Source: Clostridiales bacterium
GTDB lineage: Bacteria > Bacillota > Clostridia > Oscillospirales > Oscillospiraceae
DNA: 64,000 bases
Assembly: GCA_029268065.1 (NCBI GenBank)
Contig: JAJUHC010000013.1
Coordinates: 1 to 64,000 of the forward strand
Reading direction: 5' to 3'
Position 1 is the first letter of the stretch; every line of letters begins with the position of its first letter. The notes under the pieces were generated by a model. The model worked only from the letters and a program-made list of their open reading frames with translations. It was not told the DNA's origin and searched no databases. Below are positions 16,593-26,868 of the stretch, in pieces. A program made the position numbers and the translations under genes.

Positions 16593-17624
16593 ATGGAGCT
16601 TAAGGATATCATTAAGGAGCTGTCTATGCTTGACGCGCCATCCGGCAGCGAGTCGGCGGCGGCAAAGCGTTTTTCCGAGCTTCTCGCACCCTATATGGAC
16701 GAAGTAAGGATCGATACATTGGGCAATGTGATAGGATTCAAAAGCTGCGGGAAGAGGGGAGTCAGGCGGCTTCTGCTCGAAGCGCATATAGATGAAGTAG
16801 GTTTTATTGTCACAGGAATAGATGAAGGCTTTTTGAAGCTTTCGGAAATAGGCGGACCGGACGTTAGGACCATGCCGGCGGCGCAGCTTAAAATACTTAC
16901 AGACCCTCCCATATTCGGTGTCGTCGCCTGCATGCCGGTGCATGCCCTCGGCAAGGAGGAAATGAACAAGGCCGCAAAGCTTAAGGATTTATGCGTAGAC
17001 ATCGGCATGAGCGAGGAAAGCGCGCTAAAGACGGTTCCGCTCGGGACTCCGGTGGTGTTTCACTCCGATTTTGAAGAGCTTGAAAACGGCTCCGTCTGCG
17101 GCAAGGCTCTCGACGACAGAGCCGGCATGGCTGTGATCCTGCACACTCTTTCGCTGCTCAAGAATGAGGAGCTGGATGTCGATCTTATAATTATGGGCAG
17201 CGTACAGGAAGAGATAGGGCTCAGGGGCGCAACGGTCGGAGCCTTTGGCGTTTGCCCGGACATCGCGGTAGCGGTGGACGTCACTTACGCTAAAACGCAC
17301 GACTATAAAAAGGACTACGCAATGGATTTCGGCGGAGGTCCGGCAATAGGCGTAGGGCCGAACATGGCGCGGCCGCTTTCGGATAAGCTGATTGCTCTCG
17401 CAAAGGAAAAAGGAATCAATTATCAGTTGGAGGTTATGGGCGGAGATACGGGAACCGACGCCTGGGCGGTGCAGACCAGCAGGGAGGGCGTCGCGACAGC
17501 GCTTGTATCGCTGCCTCTCAGGTATATGCACACTCCGAACGAAACTCTTAAGCTAAGCGACGCGTATGCGCTTTCCGAACTCCTCGCGGCCTTCGTGTCG
17601 TCTCTGAAGGGCGGTGAGCTCTGA
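16593..17624 (+). CDS. M42-family metallo-aminopeptidase (first copy)
   Basis: 343-residue M42 peptidase (FrvX/TET group), a cytosolic two-metal aminopeptidase that forms large tetrahedral shells. Metal and catalytic residues: EAHIDEVGF (His, Asp), KALDDRAGM (bridging Asp), QEEIGLRG (catalytic Glu and metal Glu), AVDVTYA (Asp) and YMHTPNE (His). It begins 4 bp after murD and overlaps the next M42 gene by one base. Two non-identical copies in a row suggest hetero-oligomers or different specificities. Confidence 0.88.
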   Translation: MELKDIIKELSMLDAPSGSESAAAKRFSELLAPYMDEVRIDTLGNVIGFKSCGKRGVRRLLLEAHIDEVGFIVTGIDEGFLKLSEIGGPDVRTMPAAQLKILTDPPIFGVVACMPVHALGKEEMNKAAKLKDLCVDIGMSEESALKTVPLGTPVVFHSDFEELENGSVCGKALDDRAGMAVILHTLSLLKNEELDVDLIIMGSVQEEIGLRGATVGAFGVCPDIAVAVDVTYAKTHDYKKDYAMDFGGGPAIGVGPNMARPLSDKLIALAKEKGINYQLEVMGGDTGTDAWAVQTSREGVATALVSLPLRYMHTPNETLKLSDAYALSELLAAFVSSLKGGEL

Positions 17625-18640
17625 TGCTGCTTGATACTCTGAAGAAGCTATGCGGCCTAAGCGGTGTTTCCGGAGCGGAAAACGAGGTACGCGATTATAT
17701 AAAATCCGAAGCGGCGCCGTTTGCGGACAAAATCATTATCGACAATATAGGAAACCTGCTTGTTTTCAAAAAAGGCAGGGAAGCCCCCGGCAAAAAGCTC
17801 ATGCTTGCGGCTCATATGGACGAAGTGGGCGTAATCGTAACTTCTATTGCAGACGACGGATGCCTTTGCTTTGATTTTGTCGGAGGCGTCGACAGGCGGG
17901 TGGCCATCGGGCATCGCGTGAAGATAAACGGTGTTACGGGCGTCATCGCCTGCAAAGCCGCGCACCATTCAAGGCAGAGCGGCGAGGAGAATGTTCCGAA
18001 GGTCAGGGAACTGTATATCGACATCGGCGCGTCTGATAAGGAAGAAGCCTCTCGGAATATCTCGCCCGGCGATGTGGGAGCCTTTGATTCGGAAGTCCTG
18101 GAATTTGGCGAGGGCTATTTCAAGGCAAAGGCAATCGACGACCGTGTCGGATGCGCCGTCTTGCTTGAACTCATAAAGGAGGAGCTGCCCGTTGACACCT
18201 GGTTTGCCTTTACCGTGCAGGAGGAGGTGGGCACACGCGGCGCTGCCGTCGCGTCCTTCAGGCTGGAGCCGGAAATAGCTCTTATAGTCGAGGGTACGAC
18301 CGCAGCGGACCTGCCGGGAGTTTCGGGAGCGGAGAGGATATGCTCTCCGGGCAAGGGCGTGGTCATACCGTTTATGGACAAGGGGGCAATCTATGACAGG
18401 GAGCTTTACGCCCTTGCGGCAAAGCTTGCGGACGATAACCGCATAAGGTGGCAGACAAAGCAGATGGTGGCCGGAGGAACTGACGCATCGGCAATACAGC
18501 GCTCGCGCGGAGGAGTAAGGGTACTGGGTATAGCCGCAGCGATACGCAATATACACTCGCCGTCCTGCGTCGGAAAAATCGGGGATTTTGAAGCTCTGCT
18601 TAGTCTGGCAAGGCTGTTTATAAAATCACAGGGAGAATGA
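17624..18640 (+). CDS. M42-family metallo-aminopeptidase (second copy)
   Basis: 338 residues; start ATG 17624 overlaps the stop of the first copy. It has the same active-site set: AAHMDEVGV, KAIDDRVGC, QEEVGTRG, VEGTTAADLPG and a C-terminal IRNIHSPS. The third metal ligand region differs from copy one (EGTTA against DVTYA), so the pair is diverged rather than a recent duplication. It is followed after 3 bp by the PLP-enzyme gene. Confidence 0.88.
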   Translation: MLLDTLKKLCGLSGVSGAENEVRDYIKSEAAPFADKIIIDNIGNLLVFKKGREAPGKKLMLAAHMDEVGVIVTSIADDGCLCFDFVGGVDRRVAIGHRVKINGVTGVIACKAAHHSRQSGEENVPKVRELYIDIGASDKEEASRNISPGDVGAFDSEVLEFGEGYFKAKAIDDRVGCAVLLELIKEELPVDTWFAFTVQEEVGTRGAAVASFRLEPEIALIVEGTTAADLPGVSGAERICSPGKGVVIPFMDKGAIYDRELYALAAKLADDNRIRWQTKQMVAGGTDASAIQRSRGGVRVLGIAAAIRNIHSPSCVGKIGDFEALLSLARLFIKSQGE

Positions 18641-18643
18641 GAT

Positions 18644-19891
18644 ATGCTCGAAATAAGCCCCGAAATCACAGAGCTTTCCAGAAAAGCCGTTCTTGACGCC
18701 GAGCCGGTATTCAAGGAAATAGACAGGATTTCGGAGATTAATACGGCGAAGGTATTAAATGCCTTCCACAAATACCGCGTATCGGAAACGTTTTTTGCGG
18801 GAACAACCGGGTACGGTTATAATGATAAAGGCCGCGATACGCTGGACCAGATTTACGCGGAGATATTCAAAACGGAAGCGGCGCTGGTGCGCATAGGCTT
18901 TGTCAACGGCACGCACGCGATTACGGCGGCGATTTTTTCCGCGCTGCGCCCTGGCGACAAGCTGCTTTCCGCAACAGGGCTTCCCTACGATACCCTCCAG
19001 GCCGCGATTGGAATTTCAGGGGATTATCCCGGCTCGCTGAGCTACTACGGCATTGAATACGGACAGGTCGACTTCACGGCGGAGGGCAGGCCGGATTACG
19101 GGGCCATAGAAGCCGCCGCATCGGATAAAAAGGTTAAGGCGGTAACGGTGCAGCGTTCTCGAGGCTATTCGGAGCGTGACGCGCTGTCAGTTTCTGAAAT
19201 CGGCAGGATATGCGAGGCCGTTCACCGGGTAAACCCCGGGGCAGCCGTGATAGTGGATAACTGTTACGGCGAATTCGTGGAGGAAACGGAGCCGACGGAG
19301 GTCGGAGCCGACCTTGTGGCCGGCTCCCTGATCAAAAATCCCGGCGGCGGGCTGGCTCCGACAGGCGGATACATCGCTGGAAAAGCTAAGCTTGTCGAGG
19401 CGGCCGCCATGCGCCTCACAACTCCGGGAATTGGAGGCGAGTGCGGCTCAACGCTGGGCTGCGGCAGGGCCCTTTACCAGGGACTTTTTATGGCGCCGCA
19501 TACTGTGGCACAGGCTCTCAAAACCGCGGTGTTTTGCGCGCGCCTCATGAACCTGATGGGCTTTGAAAGTCATCCGGACTATCGGTCAAAGCGCTCGGAT
19601 ATCATTCAGACGGTAAAGCTTAACGATCCGGAGCTCGTAAAGCTTTTCTGCAAAGGGATACAGCGGGGCGCCCCGATTGATTCGTTCGTCACCCCGGAGC
19701 CCTGGGACATGCCCGGCTATGACTGCGAGGTAATAATGGCGGCCGGGGCGTTCATACAGGGTGCTTCGATCGAGCTCTCGGCAGACGCGCCGATGCGCCC
19801 GCCGTACTCCGTGTTTCTCCAGGGCGGGCTGACCTTTGAGTCGGGCAAGCTGGGTGTAATGAGAGCCGCGGAGCTTCTTAAAAACGGATAA
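18644..19891 (+). CDS. Methionine-gamma-lyase-like PLP enzyme (YnbB/'aluminum resistance' family)
   Basis: 415-residue fold-type I PLP enzyme of the family often annotated as aluminum resistance protein. The expected PLP lysine is in LVAGSLIKNPGGGLAPTGGY (Lys about residue 231); other conserved parts are GYGYNDKGRDTLDQIYAEIF, VRIGFVNGTHAITAA, IVDNCYGEFVEETEPT and the C-terminal MRPPYSVFLQGGLTFESGK. A carbon-sulfur lyase role is likely from the fold, but the natural substrate is not established. Tightly linked to the M42 genes. Confidence 0.85.
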   Translation: MLEISPEITELSRKAVLDAEPVFKEIDRISEINTAKVLNAFHKYRVSETFFAGTTGYGYNDKGRDTLDQIYAEIFKTEAALVRIGFVNGTHAITAAIFSALRPGDKLLSATGLPYDTLQAAIGISGDYPGSLSYYGIEYGQVDFTAEGRPDYGAIEAAASDKKVKAVTVQRSRGYSERDALSVSEIGRICEAVHRVNPGAAVIVDNCYGEFVEETEPTEVGADLVAGSLIKNPGGGLAPTGGYIAGKAKLVEAAAMRLTTPGIGGECGSTLGCGRALYQGLFMAPHTVAQALKTAVFCARLMNLMGFESHPDYRSKRSDIIQTVKLNDPELVKLFCKGIQRGAPIDSFVTPEPWDMPGYDCEVIMAAGAFIQGASIELSADAPMRPPYSVFLQGGLTFESGKLGVMRAAELLKNG

Positions 19892-19918
19892 AACCGACTC
19901 GCCCCGAATACACATTGT

Positions 19919-22655
<2,737 letters not shown>

Positions 22656-22679
22656 GGCGCTGAAATAATAAAAATAGTC

Positions 22680-22708
22680 TTGCCAAAAGGGTGCTGGTAT
22701 GCTATACT
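22680..22708 (+). promoter_or_regulatory. tRNA-Cys promoter
   Basis: TTGCCA (22680-22685) and TATACT (22703-22708), 17-bp spacing; transcription would begin about 10 bases before the tRNA. Confidence 0.65.
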
Positions 22709-22727
22709 AACCTTCGCGGCAATTCTC

Positions 22728-22802
22728 GGCGCCATAGCCAAGTGGTAAGGCATGGGTCTGCAAAACCCTGATTCCCCAGTTCAAATCTGGGTGGCGCCTC
22801 CA
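22728..22802 (+). tRNA. tRNA-Cys (GCA)
   Basis: Full cloverleaf: acceptor GGCGCCA pairs with TGGCGCC, the anticodon loop is CTGCAAA (anticodon GCA), the T-arm contains GTTCAAATC, the discriminator base is U73 as expected for tRNA-Cys, and CCA is encoded (22800-22802). Confidence 0.95.
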
Positions 22803-22804
22803 AA

Positions 22805-22840
22805 AAAACGACTTCATCTTAAAAAAGACGGAGTCGTTTT
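22805..22840. terminator. Terminator after tRNA-Cys
   Basis: AAAACGACT (22805-22813) pairs with AGTCGTTTT (22832-22840) and the stem continues inward with one mismatch to a four-A loop. The A and T ends allow termination in both directions, which would also serve cysK coming from the right. Confidence 0.7.
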
Positions 22841-22906
22841 GTATTTGCGGGATCCGAAAAGATTTCCGCAGGTCTGTCTGACCCTGCGGAAGTTTCTTTG
22901 TAAAGT

Positions 22907-23809
22907 CTATATCAAAGCGGTGCTGAAATATCTTTCAACCCTGTCCGGCAAGATCGTAATTATATTTTTGTCTTTGCCGTATTTTTTCGCAATCTCGACG
23001 GAGGCCCAGACGTTTGCGCCGGAAGAGGTCCCAGCCAGTATGCCCATGCAGCGGGCAAGCGATCGCGCCGTTTTAATTGCGTCATCGTCCGTTACCTCGA
23101 CCACCTCGTCTATCATCCCCGTGTCGAGTATCTGGGGAACAAAGCCGTCGCCGATCCCCTGAATCTTGTGCAGCCCCGGCTCATGCCCCAGAAGAGCGGA
23201 TACGTTCTTCGGCTCCACCGCAATTACCTTAACGCTCGGGTTTTTGTCCTTCAGGAATCTGCCTATGCCTTGAAGCGTACCACCGCTGCCCAGGCCCGAA
23301 ACAAATATATCCGCTCTGCCGTCAGTTTGCTCCCATATTTCCTTCGCGGTGGATAAATAATGGATTTGCGGATTGTCCGGGTTTTCAAATTGCTGGGGCA
23401 CAAAAATATCTGGGTTCATGGCTTTTTGCCGCTCAACCTCGGAAACAGAACCGCCTATGCTTTTTTCGGCTTCCGTCAGTATCAGCTCTGCGCCCAGGGC
23501 GGAGATAATCTTTTTTCTTTCCTCACTCATATTTTCCGGCATTACTATCACGACGCGGTATCCCTTTTGCACGCCGGCGAGGGCGAGACCGATGCCGGTG
23601 TTGCCGGAGGTCGGCTCCATAATCGTCATGCCCGGTTTGAGGAGCCCTTTCGCCTCGGCCTGCTCTATCATGTACTTTGCGATGCGGTCCTTGATGCTGC
23701 CGCCCGGGTTCAGATATTCTGCCTTTGCGAAGATATTCATGCCCGTCATTTTTTTCAGACTGAGCATGGGTGTGTTGCCGATAATGTCAAGAATGCTCTC
23801 TGTAATCAT
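22907..23809 (-). CDS. cysK: Cysteine synthase (O-acetylserine sulfhydrylase)
   Basis: PLP enzyme making L-cysteine from O-acetylserine and sulfide in the cytosol. 300 residues; PLP lysine in NPGGSIKDRIAKYM, phosphate-binding EPTSGNTGIGLAL, GLGSGGTLQGIGRFL and a C-terminal GILAGTSSGANVWASV followed by IITILPDRVERYFST. The bulky MNIFAKAEYLNPGGS start fits CysK rather than cystathionine beta-synthase. It converges on the tRNA-Cys gene and has its own promoter (TTGACT-17-TAAACT). Confidence 0.92.
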   Translation of the reverse strand: MITESILDIIGNTPMLSLKKMTGMNIFAKAEYLNPGGSIKDRIAKYMIEQAEAKGLLKPGMTIMEPTSGNTGIGLALAGVQKGYRVVIVMPENMSEERKKIISALGAELILTEAEKSIGGSVSEVERQKAMNPDIFVPQQFENPDNPQIHYLSTAKEIWEQTDGRADIFVSGLGSGGTLQGIGRFLKDKNPSVKVIAVEPKNVSALLGHEPGLHKIQGIGDGFVPQILDTGMIDEVVEVTDDDAIKTARSLARCMGILAGTSSGANVWASVEIAKKYGKDKNIITILPDRVERYFSTALI

Positions 23810-23848
23810 TTTATCAATCCCAACCTGCTGATTTGTTTCATCAGCTTA

Positions 23849-23877
23849 AGTTTAAATATTTTTCCGCGATAAGTCAA
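23849..23877 (-). promoter_or_regulatory. cysK promoter
   Basis: On the minus strand TTGACT (23877-23872) and TAAACT (23854-23849) are spaced 17 bp, giving a leader of about 30 nt with a short CTGAT/ATCAG hairpin before the ATG at 23809. Confidence 0.5.
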
Positions 23878-24028
23878 GTTTTAATACTGCCTTCCAAGTC
23901 CGCAATACATGATATTCATAAGTTTTTTTCCTGCCATAAGGGAAAACCGTATATGAAAATATGTTTTAAAAAATGAAGTGGCGATTCAACAATTCTTGTA
24001 TTGAAAATTTGTAGAAAAAGCTTGGTTT

Positions 24029-24046
24029 ACTTTATCGCAATAAAGT
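24029..24046. promoter_or_regulatory. Perfect dyad, possible operator of the amino-acid importer
   Basis: ACTTTAT and ATAAAGT form a perfect 7-bp inverted repeat around CGCA, 46 bp before the binding-protein gene in an AT-rich region. The symmetry suits a dimeric repressor; I cannot name it. Confidence 0.4.
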
Positions 24047-24092
24047 GTTAACATTAAATGAAAGTCTATTTTTTTGGAAGGAGAATTATTAA

Positions 24093-24968
24093 ATGAAAAA
24101 AGCGTTTGCATTAAGCCTGGCACTGATAATGTGTCTGGCAATTTTTACGGGCTGCGGCTCTCAGTCGGCGACAACTACTCCTACGCCGGCCGCAAAGCCT
24201 TCGGCTGCTCCGACGGCGTCGGCGGGCGCCTCTGATTGGAACTACATAAAGTCAAAAGGCACCATGACGGTCGGTATGACCATTTTTGCGCCGATGAACT
24301 ATAAGGATGCGTCTGGAAAGCTTATCGGATTTGAAACCGAGTTTGCGGAGGCATTGACCGCCGAGCTTGGAGTGAAGGTAAAATTCCAGGAGATACAGTG
24401 GGCTTCAAAAGAAACTGAGCTCAACTCCAAAAATATCGACTGCATATGGAACGCCATGACGATAACTCCCGAACGCAAGGCAAATATGGACATATCCACA
24501 CCGTATATGAAGAACAAACAGGTAATCGTCGTCAAGTCGTCGAATGCCGCAAAGTATTCGGATCTTGCAAGCCTTAAGGGCGCGAAGGTCGTGGCTGAAA
24601 AGGAATCCGCTGGAGAAGAAGTCGTAAAAAAGGAAGCGGCATTTAAAGAGTCCAAATATACGCCGGTCGCGTCACAGGCAAAGGTGCTTCTTGAAGTCGC
24701 GTCCGGAACTGCCGACGTCGGGGTCATCGACTATGTAATGTCCATCGGTTCGATAGGAAAGGGAACCGACTACGAGGGACTCGCCGTAGTTCCCAAGGCG
24801 GAATTTGCGGAGGAAGAATACGGAATAGCTTTCAGGAAGGGAAGCCCCGAAACGATCAAAAATGTCAACGCCGCAATACAGAAGCTTGCGGATAACGGCA
24901 CGCTTGCGAAAATAGCTCTAAAGTATAAGCTTCAGGATCTCATTCTTGTAAAGCCTAATAAAGCGTAA
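24093..24968 (+). CDS. Amino-acid ABC transporter, solute-binding lipoprotein (family 3)
   Basis: 291 residues. The signal peptide ends at lipobox AIFTGC (Cys21), followed by a Thr/Ala/Pro linker. The mature domain has the family-3 pattern: GTMTVGMTIFAPMNYKDASG, IGFETEFAEALTAELG, then WNAMTITPERKANMDISTPY and FAEEEYGIAFRKGSPETIKN. GGAAGGAG precedes the ATG. It supplies a polar amino acid, perhaps cystine given cysK next door, to the two downstream genes; that substrate is a guess from context. Confidence 0.9.
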   Translation: MKKAFALSLALIMCLAIFTGCGSQSATTTPTPAAKPSAAPTASAGASDWNYIKSKGTMTVGMTIFAPMNYKDASGKLIGFETEFAEALTAELGVKVKFQEIQWASKETELNSKNIDCIWNAMTITPERKANMDISTPYMKNKQVIVVKSSNAAKYSDLASLKGAKVVAEKESAGEEVVKKEAAFKESKYTPVASQAKVLLEVASGTADVGVIDYVMSIGSIGKGTDYEGLAVVPKAEFAEEEYGIAFRKGSPETIKNVNAAIQKLADNGTLAKIALKYKLQDLILVKPNKA

Positions 24969-24983
24969 AGGGCGGTTAGTTCA

Positions 24984-25655
24984 ATGTCTTTTCAAACAGT
25001 GACCCGGATGCTCCTGGGCGGCTTTGCGGAGAACGGATTCATTTTTATAATGACGCTCCTGATGGCCCTGCCCTTGGGGCTCGTCATCACCTTCGGAACG
25101 ATGTCCTCGATAAGGCCGGTAAAATGGCTCACAAGGACGTTCGTCTGGATAATCAGGGGCACGCCGCTTATGCTGCAGCTCTTTGTGGTTATGTACGTTC
25201 CGGGTCTTCTGTTTGATATTCAAATGCCTGACCATATGCTCGGGGTTCAGGTAAATCCCCGAATGTATTCCGCTCTGATTGCTTTTGTTATTAATTACGC
25301 CGCGTACATATCTGAAATCTACCGAGGCGGCATTGAAAGCATACCGAAGGGGCAATACGAGGCAGGTCAGGTGCTTGGAATGACCAAAGGGCAGATTTTC
25401 TTTAAAGTCGTGCTCATGCAGGTAGTGAAGCGCATTATCCCGCCTCTGGGCAATGAGATAATCACCCTTGTAAAGGATACATCGCTGGCGCGCGTTATTG
25501 CGGTTCAGGAAATATTGTGGATAGCCGAGGAATTTTCCGCAAGAGGGGTTATCTGGCCCCTGTTCTATACGGGCGTGTATTTTTTGGTATTTTGCGGGGT
25601 TCTGACACTTTTGTTCGGATATATCGAAAAGAAACTGAATTATTACAGAGGTTAA
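24984..25655 (+). CDS. Amino-acid ABC transporter permease (HisM/GlnP family)
   Basis: 223-residue permease, with helices at about residues 12-35 and later, and the His/Glu/Gln-family EAA loop (IPKGQYEAGQVLGMTKGQIF, then VVLMQVVKRIIPPLGNEII). RTFVWIIRGTPLMLQLFVVM is the typical early motif. The gene sits between the binding protein and the ATPase (1-bp gap), so the importer uses one permease as a homodimer. Confidence 0.92.
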   Translation: MSFQTVTRMLLGGFAENGFIFIMTLLMALPLGLVITFGTMSSIRPVKWLTRTFVWIIRGTPLMLQLFVVMYVPGLLFDIQMPDHMLGVQVNPRMYSALIAFVINYAAYISEIYRGGIESIPKGQYEAGQVLGMTKGQIFFKVVLMQVVKRIIPPLGNEIITLVKDTSLARVIAVQEILWIAEEFSARGVIWPLFYTGVYFLVFCGVLTLLFGYIEKKLNYYRG

Positions 25656-25656
25656 A

Positions 25657-26442
25657 ATGGCTATTCTTGAGGTGCGAGATCTAAAGAAGAGTTTCGGAGA
25701 CACGCAGGTGTTGAAGGGTGTGGGCTTTGCCATGGAAAAAGGCGAGGTGCTTGCCATCATAGGTTCCTCGGGAAGCGGAAAGACGACGCTGCTGCGCTGC
25801 CTGAATTTCCTCGAGACTCCGGACTGCGGCATAATAACGGTAAACGGTGAGACGCTGTTTGATTCCGATAACCGCTCGCCGCACAGCGAAGGCGAGATAC
25901 GCAAAAAGCGCCTGCATTTCGGGCTTGTGTTTCAGTCGTTCAATCTGTTTCCGCAATACACGGTGCTAAAAAACGTTTCTCTGGCGGTAGAGCTGCTTGC
26001 AAGGGAACGCAGCGACTATAAGCAGAACAAATCGGAGATATTAAGGGAAATCGACTCCTCCGCTCGGGAAATAATCGGGCGGGTGGGACTGTCCGAGAAA
26101 ATGGACGCCTATCCTTTCCAACTGTCGGGAGGACAGCAGCAGCGCGTTGCGATTGCAAGGGCGCTCGCCCTTAAGCCGGAGATACTGTGCTTTGACGAGC
26201 CCACCAGCGCGCTCGACCCGGAGCTTACCGGAGAGGTCCTCAAGGTAATAAGAAGCCTCAAATCCTCAGACAGAACGATGATTGTCGTCACTCACGAGAT
26301 GGAGTTTGCCCGCAATGTCGCCGATAAGGTGATTTTTATGGCCGACGGCCAGGTTGAAGAGGAAGGAACGGCGGAGGAAGTGTTTGAAAGGCCGAGGAGC
26401 CAGAGAACAAAAGCGTTTTTTACGAATTATAAGAAATCCTGA
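25657..26442 (+). CDS. Amino-acid ABC transporter ATPase (GlnQ/HisP family)
   Basis: 261 residues: Walker A GSSGSGKTT, Q-loop FQSFNLFPQYTVLKNV, signature LSGGQQQRVAIARAL, Walker B ILCFDEPTSALDPEL, H-loop VVTHEMEFA. The FNLFP and DPELTGEV segments are typical of polar amino-acid importers. It has a strong terminator immediately behind it. Confidence 0.93.
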   Translation: MAILEVRDLKKSFGDTQVLKGVGFAMEKGEVLAIIGSSGSGKTTLLRCLNFLETPDCGIITVNGETLFDSDNRSPHSEGEIRKKRLHFGLVFQSFNLFPQYTVLKNVSLAVELLARERSDYKQNKSEILREIDSSAREIIGRVGLSEKMDAYPFQLSGGQQQRVAIARALALKPEILCFDEPTSALDPELTGEVLKVIRSLKSSDRTMIVVTHEMEFARNVADKVIFMADGQVEEEGTAEEVFERPRSQRTKAFFTNYKKS

Positions 26443-26463
26443 AAATTGTTACTCGACATTAAT

Positions 26464-26504
26464 AGCTGACAGCAGTCCGTTGAAGCCTGCTGTCAGCTTT
26501 TTTT
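26464..26504 (+). terminator. Intrinsic terminator of the amino-acid importer operon
   Basis: A perfect 12-bp stem AGCTGACAGCAG/CTGCTGTCAGCT with an 11-nt loop is followed by TTTTTTT. Confidence 0.9.
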
Positions 26505-26868
26505 ATCAAGAAAAGGACATAAAATTCAAATGCGTCATTATTTTTGATGTTTTTGATATGATTTGGGTCAAATTTAGATTTGAATTATTTGCAATACAAT
26601 ATATTTTGAACCAAAAGCCTCTGTAATTGAAAAAATGGCCTAAAATTATACCTATAAATCAATATTTACCGCAGAATATTTTGGCGAAAAAAGGAGAAAT
26701 ATAGCTAAGCAATTATCACTGATTAATAATGGCAAACATTAAGGTTGAGGAGAATTTTTAGGCGTAAATTATTGTCATTAAGCAATATCATTTTATACAG
26801 AGAATTATCATAAAAATGTAAGCGTAGTATGTCGATATAGCAAATAAATGCAATAACCGGGGGGCGCC
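26505..26868. other. AT-rich intergenic region before the hydrogenase-like sensor
   Basis: About 360 bp with no open frame of coding appearance. It has a short dyad TCAAAT/ATTTGA near 26568-26583 and several AT tracts; no promoter stands out clearly enough to place. It must hold the control region of the gene at 26869. Confidence 0.4.
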
